Below, piece after piece: positions 1-11,909 of a stretch of 64,000 bases of DNA (positions are counted from its first letter, which is position 1; every line of letters begins with the position of its first letter). The notes beneath the pieces were generated by a model that ran no database searches, was not told where the DNA came from, and saw only the letters and a list, made by a program, of their open reading frames with translations. Source of the DNA: UBA7703 sp963667195 (GTDB lineage: Bacteria; Bacillota; Clostridia; Christensenellales; CAG-138); the NCBI GenBank assembly GCA_963667195.1, contig OY762962.1:1426001-1490000 (forward strand), read 5' to 3'. The position numbers and the translations under genes were made by a program.

Positions 1-618
1 TATTACCTCAAGCTCGCCCACCTTGTGGACGACAAGATCCACGCCCGCTCGACCGGCCCATACTCGCTGGTCACCCAGCAACCTCTGGGCGGCAAAGCGC
101 AGTTCGGCGGCCAGCGCTTCGGCGAAATGGAAGTCTGGGCACTGGAAGCGTACGGCGCGGCCTACACCCTGCAGGAGATCCTCACGGTCAAGTCGGATGA
201 CGTGGTCGGCCGCGTGAAGACCTACGAAGCGATCGTCAAGGGCGACAACGTGCCGCCGGCGGGTGTTCCGGAGTCGTTTAAGGTGCTCATCAAGGAGCTC
301 CAGTCCCTCGCACTCGACATCAAGGTGCTGTCCGACACGCGCGACGAGATCTTCATCAACGAGGACGACGACGACGACGCAGTGCCGATCGACGTCAACC
401 TCGCAGGTCTGGAAGACACGCCTGCCTTCACGCCGATCGACGATGAAGAGGACGATCTGGAGGACTTCGACGAATTCGAAGACTTCGAGGATTCCGAAGA
501 GGAACCCGCGGTGACCGATGAGGCCGATTCCGCGGACGAAGGCCTCGACGGATTGGACGAAGATCTTGCCGAGCTTTCGGACACGCTGGATCTCGACATC
601 GACAAGGACATCGAATAA
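1..618 (+). CDS. rpoB: RNA polymerase beta subunit, C-terminal part
   Basis: The frame is open from the first base, so the gene is cut by the window edge. The first ~110 residues are the conserved RpoB C-terminus (LVDDKIHARSTGP, QPLGGKAQFGGQRFGEMEVW, ALEAYGAAYTLQEILTVKSDD), which forms the clamp region that contacts RpoC. From about nt 361 the protein continues as a very acidic tail of Asp/Glu, starting with a run of Asp and ending DIDKDIE. The tail is about 85 residues and is not needed for catalysis; acidic extensions of RpoB are known in some Firmicutes. rpoC follows after 23 nt with its own ribosome site, so the two are co-transcribed. Identification is certain; the role of the tail is unknown. 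Confidence 0.98.
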   Translation, partial: YYLKLAHLVDDKIHARSTGPYSLVTQQPLGGKAQFGGQRFGEMEVWALEAYGAAYTLQEILTVKSDDVVGRVKTYEAIVKGDNVPPAGVPESFKVLIKELQSLALDIKVLSDTRDEIFINEDDDDDAVPIDVNLAGLEDTPAFTPIDDEEDDLEDFDEFEDFEDSEEEPAVTDEADSADEGLDGLDEDLAELSDTLDLDIDKDIE

Positions 619-641
619 GCGGCAGCAAGGAGAGATAGACT

Positions 642-3600
642 GTGTTTGAATTGACGAATTTTGATGCGTTGCAAATCGGGCTTGCGTCGCCCGAAAAGAT
701 ACTCGAATGGTCGCACGGCGAGGTCAAGAAACCCGAGACGATCAACTACCGCACGCTCAAGCCGGAAAAAGACGGACTCTTCTGCGAGCGAATCTTTGGA
801 CCGACGAAGGACTGGGAGTGCCATTGCGGCAGATACAAACGCGGCCGCTATAAAGGCATCGTCTGCGAAAAGTGCGGCGTGGAAGTCACCCGCGCAAAGG
901 TGCGCCGCGAGCGCATGGGCCACATCGAGCTTGCGGTTCCGGTCAGCCACATCTGGTACTTCAAGGGCATTCCGTGCCGCATGAAGATGCTGCTGGACAT
1001 GAGCCCGCGCTCGCTGGAGCAGGTGCTCTATTTCGGCGCGTATGTGGTCATCGATCCCGGCACCACGGCGCTGACCTACAAGCAGATTCTCACCGATAAA
1101 GAATACCGCGAGGCGCAGGAGCAGTATGGTTCCAAGGCGTTTCGCGCGGGCATGGGCGCGGAAGCAATCCGCGAACTGCTCACCCAGCTCGACCTGCCGA
1201 AGCTCGAAAAAGAGCTCCGTGCGGAGATCGACAACGCCTCCGGCCAGAAGCGCGCAAACGCAATCAAGCGCCTCGAGGTCGTGGAAGCGTTCATCACCAG
1301 CGGCAACAAGCCGGAGTGGATCATCCTCACGGTGATTCCGGTCATTCCGCCGGAAATCCGCCCGATGGTGCAGCTCGACGGCGGCCGCTTTGCAACAAGC
1401 GACCTCAACGACCTCTACCGCCGCGTGATCAACCGCAACAACCGCCTCAAGCGCCTTCTGGAGCTCCGCGCGCCGGACATCATCGTCCGCAACGAAAAGC
1501 GCATGCTGCAGGAAGCGGTGGACTCGCTCATCGACAACGGCCGCAGAACCCGCCCCGTCACAGGCCCGGGCAACCGCCCGCTCAAGTCCCTTTCGGACAT
1601 GCTGCGCGGCAAACAGGGCCGTTTCCGCCAGAACCTCTTGGGTAAGCGCGTTGACTATTCCGGCCGTAGCGTTATCGTCGTCGGCCCGGATCTTCAGATG
1701 TATCAGTGCGGTCTGCCCAAGGAGATGGCGCTGGAGCTGTTCAAGCCGTTTGTGATGAAGAAGCTCGTCAAGGGCGGCTTCGCGCAGAACGTCAAGGGTG
1801 CAAAGCGCATGGTGGAGCGCGTCGATCAGGCCGTTTGGGGCGTGCTCGAGGAGGTCATCAAGGATCATCCGGTGCTCTTAAACCGCGCACCTACGCTGCA
1901 TAGACTCGGTATTCAGGCGTTTGAGCCGATCCTCGTCGAGGGTCGCGCGCTCAAGCTCCACCCGCTGGTCTGCACCGCGTACAACGCGGACTTCGACGGA
2001 GACCAGATGGCCGTTCACGTGCCGCTCTCGGTTGAGGCGCAGGCGGAAGCCCGCTTCCTCATGCTCGCGAGCAACAACATTCTAAAACCGCAGGATGGCC
2101 GTCCGGTCGTGTCTCCCACGCAGGATATGGTCATCGGCTGCTACTATCTGACCATGGTTCGCCCCGGTGCAAAGGGCGAGGGCAAGATTTTCCACTCGGA
2201 GAACGAAGCCATCATGGCCTACCAGACCGGCGAGATCGCGCTGCAGGCACGGGTGAAAATCCGCCTCGAGCGCGAATGGAACGGCGAGAAGCGCAGGAAG
2301 GTCGTGGACACCACGGTCGGCCGCGTGATCTTCAACAACGCCATTCCGCAGGACCTCGGCGGCGTCGATCGCACGAAGGAAGAGAACCTCTTCACGCTCG
2401 AGATCGACAAACTGGTCGCTAAGAAGGACCTCGGTAACATCGTGGACAGCTGCTACCGCAAGTACGGCCCCACGACGACGTCGCAGGTGCTCGACCGCAT
2501 CAAGAAACTCGGCTTTACCTATTCCACGCGCGGCGGCATCACCGTCGGCTTCCAGGATATTCAGGTTCCCGCCGAGAAGAAGGATATGATTGCCGAAGCG
2601 GAAGTCAAGATCGTCGAGATTGACGAGCTCTTCCGCATGGGTATGCTCTCCAACGCAGAGCGCAGAGAACGCGTCATCAAGGTTTGGGAAGTGACCACCG
2701 ACCTCGTCGCCAAGAAGCTGATGAGCTCTCTGGACGAGTTCAACCCGATCTACATGATGGCAAACTCCGGCGCGCGCGGCAGCACGGCACAGATCCGTCA
2801 GCTCGCCGGTATGCGCGGACTCATGGCCGACCCGAGTGGTCAGATCATCGAGGTTCCGATTCGCGCGAACTTCCGTGAAGGCCTCTCCGTTTTGGAGTTC
2901 TTCATCTCCTCCCACGGCGCGCGCAAAGGCTTGGCCGATACCGCGCTTCGTACGGCGGACTCCGGTTACCTCACCCGTCGTCTGGTCGACGTTTCTCAGG
3001 ACGTCATCGTGCGCGAGGAAGACTGCTTTGCCACCCGTGGCGAAGCGCCCAAGGGCATGGTGCTTACCGAGATCAAGGACGGCAACAAGCTCATCGAGCC
3101 GCTGCGTTCGCGCGTGATCGGCCGCTATGCGGTCGACGCGATCAAGCACCCCGAGACCGGCGAAGTCATCGTCGAGGCGGGTACGCTGATCTCCTACGAA
3201 CAGGCGGAAGCCATCGAGAAGGCCGGCATCAAGAGCGTACATTGCCGCTCGGTCTTCACCTGCCGTGCAGAGCGCGGTGTCTGCGCCAAGTGCTACGGCG
3301 CGAACCTTGCCACCGGCACCCCGGTCAACATCGGCGAAGCGGTCGGCATCATCGCGGCACAGGCCATCGGCGAACCCGGCACGCAGCTGACGATGCGTAC
3401 ATTCCACACCGGCGGCGTCGCCAGCGCGGACGATATTACGCAAGGTCTCCCGCGCGTTGAGGAGCTCTTTGAGGCGCGTAAGCCGAAGGGCCTCGCCGTC
3501 ATCAGCGAGATCAACGGCGTGGTGCACATCGACGACAGCAAGAAGCGCCGCGAGGCGATTGTCACAAACGACGATGGCGAAGCGGAAAGCTACCTCATCC

Positions 3601-4157
3601 CGTTCGGCAGCAAGCTCAAGGTTGCGGACGGCAGCGTGGTTGAGGCGGGCGACGAGCTCACCGAAGGCAGCGTGAACCCGCACGACATCCTCAAGATCAA
3701 GGGAGTCAAGGGCGTTCAGGCTTACCTCTTAAAGGAAGTCCAGAGCGTTTACCGCTTACAGGGCGTTGAGATTTCGGACAAACACATCGAAGTCATCATC
3801 CGCCAGATGCTGCGTAAGGTTCAGATCGAGGAGAACGGCGACACTGCAATGCTGCCGGGCGAACTCATCGACATCTTCCGCTTCGAAGAGGAGAACGAGC
3901 GCGTTCTGCAGGCGGAAGGCAAACCGGCCATCGCAAAGCGCAAGCTGCTGGGTATCACCAAGGCATCGCTCGCGACGGATTCCTTCCTCTCCGCGGCATC
4001 GTTCCAGGAGACCACCCGCGTGCTGACCGAAGCCGCCATCAAGGGCAAGATCGATCCGCTCGTCGGCCTCAAGGAAAACGTCATCATCGGCAAGCTGATT
4101 CCGGCCGGCATTGGCCTGCGCCGCTATCGCAACGTTGTTGTGACGGAGAACAAGTAA
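642..4157 (+). CDS. rpoC: RNA polymerase beta' subunit
   Basis: Full-length beta' subunit of 1171 residues, starting with GTG behind AAGGAGAGA. It forms the catalytic half of RNA polymerase with RpoB. Visible hallmarks are the N-terminal zinc site (CHCGRYKRGRYKG then CEKCGVEV), the Mg-binding motif NADFDGD at residues 448-454 whose three Asp hold the catalytic metal, the RAPTLHRLGIQAFEP segment just before it, the bridge-helix and trigger-loop region (GARGSTAQIRQLAGMRGLM), and the second Cys cluster (CRAERGVCAKCYG). It follows rpoB in the usual order. The length fits the Firmicutes form, which lacks the large insertions of proteobacteria. Confidence 0.99.
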   Translation: MFELTNFDALQIGLASPEKILEWSHGEVKKPETINYRTLKPEKDGLFCERIFGPTKDWECHCGRYKRGRYKGIVCEKCGVEVTRAKVRRERMGHIELAVPVSHIWYFKGIPCRMKMLLDMSPRSLEQVLYFGAYVVIDPGTTALTYKQILTDKEYREAQEQYGSKAFRAGMGAEAIRELLTQLDLPKLEKELRAEIDNASGQKRANAIKRLEVVEAFITSGNKPEWIILTVIPVIPPEIRPMVQLDGGRFATSDLNDLYRRVINRNNRLKRLLELRAPDIIVRNEKRMLQEAVDSLIDNGRRTRPVTGPGNRPLKSLSDMLRGKQGRFRQNLLGKRVDYSGRSVIVVGPDLQMYQCGLPKEMALELFKPFVMKKLVKGGFAQNVKGAKRMVERVDQAVWGVLEEVIKDHPVLLNRAPTLHRLGIQAFEPILVEGRALKLHPLVCTAYNADFDGDQMAVHVPLSVEAQAEARFLMLASNNILKPQDGRPVVSPTQDMVIGCYYLTMVRPGAKGEGKIFHSENEAIMAYQTGEIALQARVKIRLEREWNGEKRRKVVDTTVGRVIFNNAIPQDLGGVDRTKEENLFTLEIDKLVAKKDLGNIVDSCYRKYGPTTTSQVLDRIKKLGFTYSTRGGITVGFQDIQVPAEKKDMIAEAEVKIVEIDELFRMGMLSNAERRERVIKVWEVTTDLVAKKLMSSLDEFNPIYMMANSGARGSTAQIRQLAGMRGLMADPSGQIIEVPIRANFREGLSVLEFFISSHGARKGLADTALRTADSGYLTRRLVDVSQDVIVREEDCFATRGEAPKGMVLTEIKDGNKLIEPLRSRVIGRYAVDAIKHPETGEVIVEAGTLISYEQAEAIEKAGIKSVHCRSVFTCRAERGVCAKCYGANLATGTPVNIGEAVGIIAAQAIGEPGTQLTMRTFHTGGVASADDITQGLPRVEELFEARKPKGLAVISEINGVVHIDDSKKRREAIVTNDDGEAESYLIPFGSKLKVADGSVVEAGDELTEGSVNPHDILKIKGVKGVQAYLLKEVQSVYRLQGVEISDKHIEVIIRQMLRKVQIEENGDTAMLPGELIDIFRFEEENERVLQAEGKPAIAKRKLLGITKASLATDSFLSAASFQETTRVLTEAAIKGKIDPLVGLKENVIIGKLIPAGIGLRRYRNVVVTENK

Positions 4158-4192
4158 ACACACGCGGCAGCCGCCGCTCACACGCATGAATC

Positions 4193-4228
4193 AAACCGCC
4201 GCGCCGGTGACACCCGGCGCGACGGTTT
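4193..4228 (+). terminator. Strong hairpin downstream of rpoC, no U-tract
   Basis: Fifteen-base inverted repeat (AAACCGCCGCGCCGG and its partner) with one mismatch and a six-base loop. It starts 35 nt after the rpoC stop and ends 32 nt before the next ATG. There is no run of T after it, so it may be a pause, processing or attenuation hairpin, not a full intrinsic terminator. Confidence 0.55.
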
Positions 4229-4260
4229 GCCATCCTGACCGAGGCTTGAAAGGAGCAGAC

Positions 4261-4989
4261 ATGGAAAAACTGCCAGTCAACCCGAACTGCGAGCTTTCCG
4301 GTACAAAATACTGCGCCATGCTGAATATGCACACCTGCGCGGCGTGCACCGTTCGGGATGCGGAGAACAAAGCCGAGATCATCAGCGATCTCGACCTATA
4401 CGAAACACTTTTGCCGCAGGGCGGCATTGCGCGGTTGTTTGAATCGCGCGAGTGCCAGTTTTGCACCACGCCCGAAAAGGGCAAGCGGCGCGGCTATGCC
4501 ATCCTCGACATGGCGCACCCCGAACCGCGCAGAGTGCAAAAGTGGCTCTTTGGTAAGCGCATGTCGCGCATCGGCACCATGGTTCCCGTGCAGATAAGTG
4601 TTTGCCCGAAGTGCCGCAGGCGCTTTCTCGCGCTGGAATATATGACGATGGCCATTCCCGTGATCATCGGCATTCTGGCGCTGATCGTGCTCTCCATGGA
4701 CTCCGTGCGCAATCCACTCGTGGATCTTTCGATGTTTGCGCCGTTTGGCGCCTGGATCGTCTGCGTACTGATCGGGGCAATCGCGGGCAAGCTCGTCACC
4801 GACGGGCTCCAGCGCGCCTGGTCAAAAGAAATGGTGACCGATGTGCTGCGCCATCCCGTCATCGCCGAGATGGTCAACATGGGTTGGACGCCGATCACCG
4901 CAAAAAGCCGCACGAAACTTCTCTTTAGCAAGAGCAGACTCGCAAAAGGCCTCGGCACCGCGGACAGCGAACTGCCGAAAGAGGAGTGA
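4261..4989 (+). CDS. Cysteine-rich membrane protein of unknown function
   Basis: 242 residues from the ATG that follows GAAAGGAGC; an in-frame ATG at 4186 would sit on the hairpin and has no ribosome site. The cytosolic N-terminus carries paired cysteines at 10/18, 26/29 (CAAC), 65/68 (CQFC) and 115/118 (CPKC), a pattern typical of zinc ribbons. Two hydrophobic segments follow at about 128-146 and 158-178, then a basic C-terminal tail. I do not recognise the family. It lies between rpoC and rpsL, where Bacillus and many Clostridia carry the small ribosomal protein gene rplGB (ybxF), so it replaces that gene in position only. A redox or metal-binding membrane role is a guess. Confidence 0.75.
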   Translation: MEKLPVNPNCELSGTKYCAMLNMHTCAACTVRDAENKAEIISDLDLYETLLPQGGIARLFESRECQFCTTPEKGKRRGYAILDMAHPEPRRVQKWLFGKRMSRIGTMVPVQISVCPKCRRRFLALEYMTMAIPVIIGILALIVLSMDSVRNPLVDLSMFAPFGAWIVCVLIGAIAGKLVTDGLQRAWSKEMVTDVLRHPVIAEMVNMGWTPITAKSRTKLLFSKSRLAKGLGTADSELPKEE

Positions 4990-5311
4990 ATTGTGCCGCG
5001 CGCGCGGACGAAGCACTATATATAGGAAGAGTTTTGCCGGATCAAGAAAGCGTTTGACAAGCGCCGCCATACCTGATAAAATACTGCGTTGGCGGTTCCT
5101 GTTTCTTCGTGACAAGCTGCGAAATATGCTGATTTTGCGGGTTTTACGGAAAACGGATGCGCACTTGATCGGGTTTTGACACAAATCGGGTACGATATTG
5201 CTCGAGTCACTCGAGAAACCATCAGGATACAATGCTTCCTACAGGGGTTGCAGGGAGCGGTAATAGAGATAGATAGAAGATTTTACCGAAAAGATTTGAA
5301 GGAGATTATTC
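4990..5311 (+). other. Non-coding leader before rpsL
   Basis: 322 bases with no credible gene. It holds the promoter at 5054-5082 and, downstream of it, the short inverted repeat CTCGAG-TCA-CTCGAG at 5201-5215. The predicted transcript therefore has a leader of about 220 nt before rpsL, long enough for translational feedback by a ribosomal protein, as is known for str operons. I could not fold it with confidence. Confidence 0.5.
5054..5082 (+). promoter_or_regulatory. Sigma-A type promoter of the str operon
   Basis: TTGACA (5054-5059), 17-base spacer, TAAAAT (5077-5082). The spacing is ideal and the -35 is perfect. It lies about 230 bases upstream of rpsL and would drive rpsL-rpsG-fusA-tuf independently of rpoBC. 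Confidence 0.75.
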
Positions 5312-5704
5312 ATGCCGACCATCAACCAATTGGTTCGTAAAGGCAGAGAGCAGGTGGAGTATAAATCCACAGCTCCTATTTTAAAGCAGTGCCCGCAGCG
5401 CCGCGGTGTCTGCACGGCGGTCCGTACGATGACCCCGAAAAAGCCGAACTCCGCGCTGCGTAAAATTGCCCGTATCCGTCTGACCGACGGCCTCGAGGGC
5501 ACAGCCTACATCCCCGGCATCGGCCACAACCTGCAGGAGCACTCCGTTGTGCTCATCCGCGGCGGCCGCGTCAAGGACCTCCCGGGCGTTCGTTACCACA
5601 TCATCCGCGGTGCCCTTGATACCGCGGGCGTTGCCAATCGCAAGCAGAGCCGTTCGCTCTACGGTGCGAAAAAGGTCCAGAAGCAAGCTGCTAAGAAGAA
5701 ATAA
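5312..5704 (+). CDS. rpsL: 30S ribosomal protein S12
   Basis: 130 residues, close to the family norm, with ribosome site AAGGAGA. S12 sits in the decoding centre of the small subunit. The diagnostic motif TPKKPNSALRK is present with Lys43 and Lys44, the region where streptomycin-resistance substitutions arise; both lysines are intact. The second decoding-site motif DLPGVRYH is also intact. The C-terminus is a lysine-rich tail (VQKQAAKKK). rpsG follows 14 nt later, so the two are one translational unit. Confidence 0.99.
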   Translation: MPTINQLVRKGREQVEYKSTAPILKQCPQRRGVCTAVRTMTPKKPNSALRKIARIRLTDGLEGTAYIPGIGHNLQEHSVVLIRGGRVKDLPGVRYHIIRGALDTAGVANRKQSRSLYGAKKVQKQAAKKK

Positions 5705-5718
5705 GGGAGGGTCGAAAC

Positions 5719-6189
5719 ATGCCGAGAAGAGGATTTATTCCCAAGCGTGAAGTGCTGGCCGACCCGATCTACAACAGCGTGGTCGTGACCAAACTCATCA
5801 ACCAGGTGATGAACGATGGCAAGCGCGGTGTCGCCCAGAAGGCGGTTTACGAAGCGTTTGATTCCATCCGCGAAAAGACCGGCCGTGAACCGGGCGAAGT
5901 GTTTGAGCAGGCAATGAACAACATCATGCCGGTGCTCGAAGTCAAAGCCCGCAGAGTCGGCGGCGCCACCTATCAGGTGCCGATCGAGATCCGTGCAGAG
6001 CGTCGCCAGACGCTGGGTCTGCGCTGGCTCGTTTCGTATGCGCGTAAGCGCGGCGAACGCACCATCAGCGCGCGCCTTGCTGGCGAAATCATGGACGGCG
6101 CCAACAGCCAGGGCAACGCCTTCAAAAAGAAGGAAGATACCCACAAGATGGCAGAGGCGAACAAAGCGTTCGCGCACTATCGCTGGTAA
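5719..6189 (+). CDS. rpsG: 30S ribosomal protein S7
   Basis: 156 residues, the standard length. It begins MPRRGFIPKREVLADPIYNS and ends HKMAEANKAFAHYRW, both typical of S7, which nucleates assembly of the 30S head by binding the 3' domain of 16S rRNA. A clear AGGGAGGG ribosome site precedes the ATG. Classical str-operon position between rpsL and fusA. Confidence 0.99.
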   Translation: MPRRGFIPKREVLADPIYNSVVVTKLINQVMNDGKRGVAQKAVYEAFDSIREKTGREPGEVFEQAMNNIMPVLEVKARRVGGATYQVPIEIRAERRQTLGLRWLVSYARKRGERTISARLAGEIMDGANSQGNAFKKKEDTHKMAEANKAFAHYRW

Positions 6190-6300
6190 GCCAAATCTCC
6201 ACAACGACGCGGAGAGCGGCTTGAGCACGAAGGAATTGTCCCGGTTCATCCACGCGAGAGCGGTATGATCACGGGAAACAATGAAGGAATCAACAGCCAC

Positions 6301-6340
6301 GGGCCTGCGGTTCAGAGCAGTCAATCTGAACCGCAGACCC
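6301..6340 (+). other. Long hairpin between rpsG and fusA
   Basis: Sixteen-base inverted repeat with one mismatch (left arm starts GGGCCTGCGGTTCAGA), eight-base loop. No T-run follows. It sits in a 201-base gap, unusually wide for this junction, 50 bases ahead of the fusA start. It could set the ratio of ribosomal protein to elongation factor mRNA by pausing, processing or autoregulation. Confidence 0.6.
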
Positions 6341-6390
6341 GCGCAATACTGTAGGGAACAAATATTAACGACGAGTAAAGGGAAACGATT

Positions 6391-8472
<2,082 letters not shown>

Positions 8473-8549
8473 TAACATGCGCCTGCCGCATGCGGCAAAC
8501 GCAAGATAAGCGTTATACAAACGATTGATTTAGAAAAGAGGAGATTTTT

Positions 8550-9764
<1,215 letters not shown>

Positions 9765-9774
9765 GAAACACATA

Positions 9775-9806
9775 AAAAAGAGGCTCGCTTGCGCGAGCCT
9801 CTTTTT
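9775..9806 (+). terminator. Intrinsic terminator of the str operon
   Basis: Perfect fourteen-base stem (AAAAAGAGGCTCGC with its complement), four-base loop TTGC, arm ending in T5. It also works in the opposite orientation because both arms carry A/T tracts. Confidence 0.93.
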
Positions 9807-9884
9807 GCGTCTATTAAACGAATAAGTTCTTTTGTTTTCTTTATTACTGAAAAGCATCAGTCTTGTATCACTTAAGTTCTTTTG

Positions 9885-9910
9885 CTTACTTTTCTTTCAA
9901 GAAAAGTAAG
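9885..9910. repeat. AT-rich inverted repeat after the SanA-like gene
   Basis: Twelve-base arms CTTACTTTTCTT and AAGAAAAGTAAG around two bases, ending directly against the stop codon of the minus-strand gene. A partial relative of the same motif (AAGTTCTTTTG followed by TTTC) lies about 45 bases to the left, near 9830. It may serve as terminator for the minus-strand gene or be a small dispersed repeat. Confidence 0.5.
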
Positions 9911-10600
9911 TTAGCCGTTGGTCGTGCTGCCGTCGCCGGTGATCGGGATCACGTCGCCTAGGTAGGTCGGCAGCGGCTGAAAGATCGAGTAAAAGAAATC
10001 CTTGCATCGCGCAAGCGTCTCCCTTAGATCGAAGAGCAGATACGCGTTGTAGTCCCGCGTGTCGCAGGAGACACCGTAGGCGTCCAACCCTAGGGCACGG
10101 GCGATATACAGCGCGCGATACAGGTGATACGTCTGCGAGACGATTACGACCTTCTTGATCTGAAAGATATCGCGCGCACGATAGAGACTCTCGTAGGTGG
10201 AGAAGCCAGCGTGATCCATGAAGATCACACTCGGCGAAACACCCTGCTCAATGGCGTAATCCTTCATCGCGTTGACCTCGTCGTATTCGTCTGTGCCGTG
10301 GTCGCCGCTCATCAGGAGCCGGTCGGAAGCGCCGGACTTGTAGAGATCGACGCCAGTCTTGATGCGATCCTTGAGGATGCCGCTGGGCTGACCGTTGTCC
10401 CAAACACGCGCGCCGAGCACGAGAATCGCGTCCGCATCGAGCTTTGCCGCAGCGTCGGGCGTGATGATGCGGCTTTGCGTCGTCGCAATCACGATGTAGT
10501 TGAGGGTAAGCGGCAGCAATATCGCTATGATCATCAGCAAGACAAGAGTGCGCAATGCGCGCTTCTTTCTGGCTGGAATCGCTTTATTATCTGCTTTCAT
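9911..10600 (-). CDS. SanA/YdcF-like DUF218 membrane protein
   Basis: 229 residues from the ATG at 10600; the frame stays open further upstream, but that part (rich in Cys and Phe) does not look like protein and crosses the probable promoter area. One membrane anchor at residues 17-39, then an extracytoplasmic DUF218 fold: DADAILVLGARVWDNGQPSG, RLLMSGDHG, EVNAMKDYAIEQGV, FSTYESLYRA and VIVSQTYHLYRA. SanA of enteric bacteria is linked to envelope barrier function and vancomycin exclusion; the enzymatic activity of the family is not settled. No strong ribosome site is visible, so the start is the weakest part of the call. Confidence 0.8.
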   Translation of the reverse strand: MKADNKAIPARKKRALRTLVLLMIIAILLPLTLNYIVIATTQSRIITPDAAAKLDADAILVLGARVWDNGQPSGILKDRIKTGVDLYKSGASDRLLMSGDHGTDEYDEVNAMKDYAIEQGVSPSVIFMDHAGFSTYESLYRARDIFQIKKVVIVSQTYHLYRALYIARALGLDAYGVSCDTRDYNAYLLFDLRETLARCKDFFYSIFQPLPTYLGDVIPITGDGSTTNG

Positions 10601-10811
10601 GCGGATATGATACGCGATTGTTATGGAGCGAATGCGACAAAACGCGGAACAAAGTGTTACCATAGATTGCGGGTTTGTAAAGATCGCAGAGCACAAAGGC
10701 AGATCTGCGTGCAGGACTAGGCGGATTTTTGTTCCGGAAGCCAAGCCATGACATGTATTTGTCATGTTTCTTTTGCTATACTGGAGAAAACGCGGAAGGA
10801 GAGGAAAACAC

Positions 10812-11681
10812 ATGCACTACGCCGACTACAAGACCATCCTCTCTCCGCAAAACGGGATGAATCTCTACCGCGGGTGCACGCATGGCTGCATCTACTGCGA
10901 CAGCCGGAGCAAATGTTACCAGTTTGACCACGACTTCGAGGACATTGAGATCAAGCGCGACGCGGTTAAGATCCTCGAGCAGCAGCTGCGCAAAAAGCGC
11001 CAGCCGTGCATGATCGGCACGGGCTCCATGTGCGATCCCTATATCCCGCTGGAGACAGAGTTACAGCTCACGCGTCAGAGCATCGAGGTCATCGAGCGCT
11101 ACGGCTTCGGGCTTGCGATACTCACGAAGTCCGCGCGACTCCTGCGCGATCTCGACCTGCTGAAGCGGATCAACGAGCGCACCAAATGCGTCGTGGAGAC
11201 AACGCTGACCACGTTTGACGAGGCGCTGTGCAAGAAGATCGAGCCACATGTCTCCTCCACGCGGGAACGCTTCGAGATGCTGATGACGCTCAAGGAGGCG
11301 GGGATTCCTACCGTCGTGTGGATGACGCCGATACTGCCGTTTATCAACGACACGGAGGAGAATATTCGGGGACTGTTGGATTACTGCGTTCAGGCGGGCG
11401 TCAAGGGCATCCTCTGCTTCGGCTTTGGGGTCACGCTCCGCGAAGGCGACCGGGAATACTTCTACGCCGCGCTGGATCGGGACTTTCCCGGCGTAAAACA
11501 GCAATATATCCGCACGTTTGGCAACGCCTACTCCTGCAACAGCCCGAACAACGCAAGTCTCATGAAGATTTTTACGCAAACCTGTAAGGAGCACGGAATC
11601 CTGTATCGAAGCGACGACGTGTTTCGGTATCTTTGGACGTTTGAAACCAAGGAGCAGCAGATGAGTCTGTTTGAGCCGTAG
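10812..11681 (+). CDS. Radical SAM protein, SplB/Rv2578c-like
   Basis: 289 residues starting at the ATG behind GGAAGGAGAGG. The radical SAM cluster motif C22-x3-C26-x2-C29 (CTHGCIYC) binds the [4Fe-4S] centre that cleaves S-adenosylmethionine. The following MIGTGSMCDPYIPLE, LAILTKSARLLRDLDLL and MTPILPFINDTEENI stretches place it in the COG1533 group with spore photoproduct lyase and Rv2578c. The conserved DNA-binding and Cys features of true spore photoproduct lyase cannot be confirmed by eye, so the substrate is unknown. It stands alone, divergent from the SanA-like gene and followed by its own terminator. Confidence 0.85.
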   Translation: MHYADYKTILSPQNGMNLYRGCTHGCIYCDSRSKCYQFDHDFEDIEIKRDAVKILEQQLRKKRQPCMIGTGSMCDPYIPLETELQLTRQSIEVIERYGFGLAILTKSARLLRDLDLLKRINERTKCVVETTLTTFDEALCKKIEPHVSSTRERFEMLMTLKEAGIPTVVWMTPILPFINDTEENIRGLLDYCVQAGVKGILCFGFGVTLREGDREYFYAALDRDFPGVKQQYIRTFGNAYSCNSPNNASLMKIFTQTCKEHGILYRSDDVFRYLWTFETKEQQMSLFEP

Positions 11682-11712
11682 ATGTTCGAGCATCAAGCAC
11701 CTGCACAAGAAA

Positions 11713-11756
11713 GATCCCGCAAGATATGCCAAAGGCACATCTTGCGGGATCTCTTT
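11713..11756 (+). terminator. Terminator of the radical SAM gene
   Basis: Stem of at least seventeen bases (GATCCCGCAAGAT plus TGCC, one bulge) around AAA, followed by CTCTTT. It begins 32 bases after the stop codon. Confidence 0.8.
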
Positions 11757-11909
11757 CCATTCCCCCTCACGCAAACCGTCCGGGGGGGGTGGCCAGTTTG
11801 CGTGTGATTGGACCGGGGGACGCCGCACGGAGGGGACCTTACGGCGCTATGTCATCGCCCGAAGTGAACGGAGCGAAATGACCGGTTGTTTCCCACCGGG
11901 AAACGGGGG
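11757..11909. other. Convergent intergenic stretch with two small inverted repeats
   Basis: No gene. It contains CACGCAAAC/GTTTGCGTG arms (11768-11776 and 11796-11804) around a loop with a run of eight G, and GTTTCCC-ACC-GGGAAAC at 11888-11904 just past the end of htrA. Neither has a T-run; the second may slow transcription leaving htrA. Confidence 0.4.

Noticed and set aside
2082..3683. Long minus-strand open frame opposite rpoC
   Set aside because: Antisense to highly conserved rpoC codons, with no start signal and no recognisable domain.
5176..5199. Second TTGACA before rpsL
   Set aside because: No -10 hexamer at 16-18 bases; nearby TACGAT and GATATT are 9 and 12 bases away.
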